Source: an uncultured Synergistales bacterium
GTDB lineage: Bacteria > Synergistota > Synergistia > Synergistales > Aminobacteriaceae
Direction: 5' to 3'
Length of the DNA: 6,320 bases
Assembly (NCBI GenBank): GCA_937957815.1
Contig: CALFXN010000223.1
Coordinates: 1-6,320 of the forward strand
Below, piece after piece: positions 5,623-6,320 of the stretch (its first letter is position 1; each line of letters begins with the position of its first letter). The notes under the pieces were generated by a model. The model made no database searches and was not told where the DNA came from. It worked only from the letters and a program-made list of their open reading frames with translations. The position numbers and the translations under genes were made by a program.

Positions 5623-6320
5623 ATGATGACTGAACCGAATTCCCAGGCGCGTCTGAGAGGACTCCCGCCGATGGATTCCCTTCTCGATCAGTCGTGGCTT
5701 GCGGAGTGGATCGACTCGCTCGGAAGAGAGACGGTAAAACGGGTGTTCACGTCCATCGTCGGTGATATCCGCGAAGGAATCCGGAATGGCGTGAAAGAAG
5801 ATACCTCTATGGAGGCGATCAACCGGAGAGTGGCCGCGATATTCTTCCGGCGGGGACGTCCGAGCCTTCGTCCCGTCGTCAACGCGACCGGGGTTGTGGT
5901 ACATACGAATCTCGGCCGCTCCTGCCTTTCGGATGAGGCTGTCCGTTCCGTTTCGGACGTCGCGCGCGCGTACAGCACGCTCGAATACGATCTGTCCGCC
6001 GGAGAGCGGGGTCACAGGAACGACCACATCGAATGGCTTCTCTCGGAAATTTCGGGAGCTGAGGCCGCCCTTGTAGTCAACAACAATGCCGCGGCGGTCC
6101 TCTTGTGTCTCGCTGCGCTGGCGCGCGACAGGGAGGTTGTCGTTTCGAGAGGAGAACTCGTTGAGATCGGAGGTTCGTTCCGAATCCCCGACGTCATGGC
6201 TTTTTCCGGAGCCCGCCTCGCGGAAGTCGGAACCACGAACCGCACGCACCTGAAGGACTACATCGGCGCAATCAATCAGGAAACGGCGATGCTTCTGAAG
6301 GTCCATCCGTCAAACTTCAG
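5623..6320 (+). CDS. selA: L-seryl-tRNA(Sec) selenium transferase (selenocysteine synthase), N-terminal part
   Basis: SelA is a pyridoxal-phosphate enzyme that converts Ser-tRNA(Sec) to Sec-tRNA(Sec) with selenophosphate, in the cytosol, as part of bacterial selenoprotein synthesis with SelB, SelC and SelD. The first 232 codons are present and the gene runs off the right edge, so about half of a typical protein of roughly 460 residues is seen. The N-terminal tRNA-binding segment opens with RGLPPMDSLL (12-21). The fold-type-I core begins at VVNATGVVVHTNLGR (85-99). YSTLEYDLSAGERG, GAEAALVVNNNAAAVLL (145-161), SRGELVEIGGSFRIPDVM (175-192) and EVGTTNRTHLKDY follow. These are near-identical to conserved SelA blocks. 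The PLP lysine lies beyond the edge and cannot be checked. The start at 5623 is set by GGGAGGT. It is divergent from yedF, a combination that implies the organism makes selenoproteins. No premature stop is seen. Confidence 0.97.
   Translation, partial: MMTEPNSQARLRGLPPMDSLLDQSWLAEWIDSLGRETVKRVFTSIVGDIREGIRNGVKEDTSMEAINRRVAAIFFRRGRPSLRPVVNATGVVVHTNLGRSCLSDEAVRSVSDVARAYSTLEYDLSAGERGHRNDHIEWLLSEISGAEAALVVNNNAAAVLLCLAALARDREVVVSRGELVEIGGSFRIPDVMAFSGARLAEVGTTNRTHLKDYIGAINQETAMLLKVHPSNF

Noticed and set aside
5616..5633. Five-codon reading frame (MKHDD, stop) overlapping the selA start as a possible regulatory upstream peptide
   Set aside because: Its ATG begins 1 nt after the Shine-Dalgarno core, too close for normal initiation, and it looks like a by-product of the selA start context.

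Overview
This is a bacterial chromosomal window with GC-rich coding sequence. It carries only housekeeping and selenium-metabolism genes, and I see no phage, transposon, CRISPR, tRNA or rRNA. The split FGAM synthetase (separate small PurS and PurQ), the lepA-hemW pair and the selA-yedF pair point to a selenoprotein-making and probably anaerobic bacterium, outside the group that uses the large single-chain PurL. Synergistota or a Bacillota-like lineage would fit, but that placement is a low-confidence inference because the window has no phylogenetic marker RNA.

Layout. Bases 1-1080 (minus strand) hold a purine biosynthesis operon, purC-purS-purQ, with purQ running off the left edge. The genes are tightly packed: 3 bp between purC and purS, and a 1-base overlap between purS and purQ. 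A good sigma-70-type promoter lies just upstream of purC. Bases 1081-1270 are the divergent intergenic region. Bases 1271-4840 (plus strand) hold lepA (EF4), hemW (radical-SAM heme chaperone) and an unrecognised 193-residue protein. Their gaps are about 20 and 25 bp, so they are probably one transcription unit. Bases 4843-5496 (minus strand) hold yedF, a selenium-metabolism protein with a TusA-like domain and a DsrE-like domain. It converges on the unknown gene with only 2 bp between the stop codons. Bases 5497-5622 are a divergent control region, and from 5623 to the right edge lies selA (selenocysteine synthase), cut by the window end.

How the genes work together. PurC, PurS and PurQ serve IMP synthesis. 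LepA acts on ribosomes, and HemW handles heme. SelA converts Ser-tRNA(Sec) to Sec-tRNA(Sec). YedF-type proteins are consistently found with selenium genes and are thought to handle sulfur or selenium, although no reaction is firmly established. The divergent selA/yedF arrangement, with nearly superimposed -10 boxes, is the most interesting part of the window.

I did not find a convincing undescribed system. The points most worth a second look are the YedF homologue that has lost its TusA-type CPxP motif, the overlapping divergent selA/yedF promoters, a 20-bp-spaced direct repeat in the pur promoter, and the unrecognised cysteine-free protein. No stretch longer than 300 bases lacks a gene.
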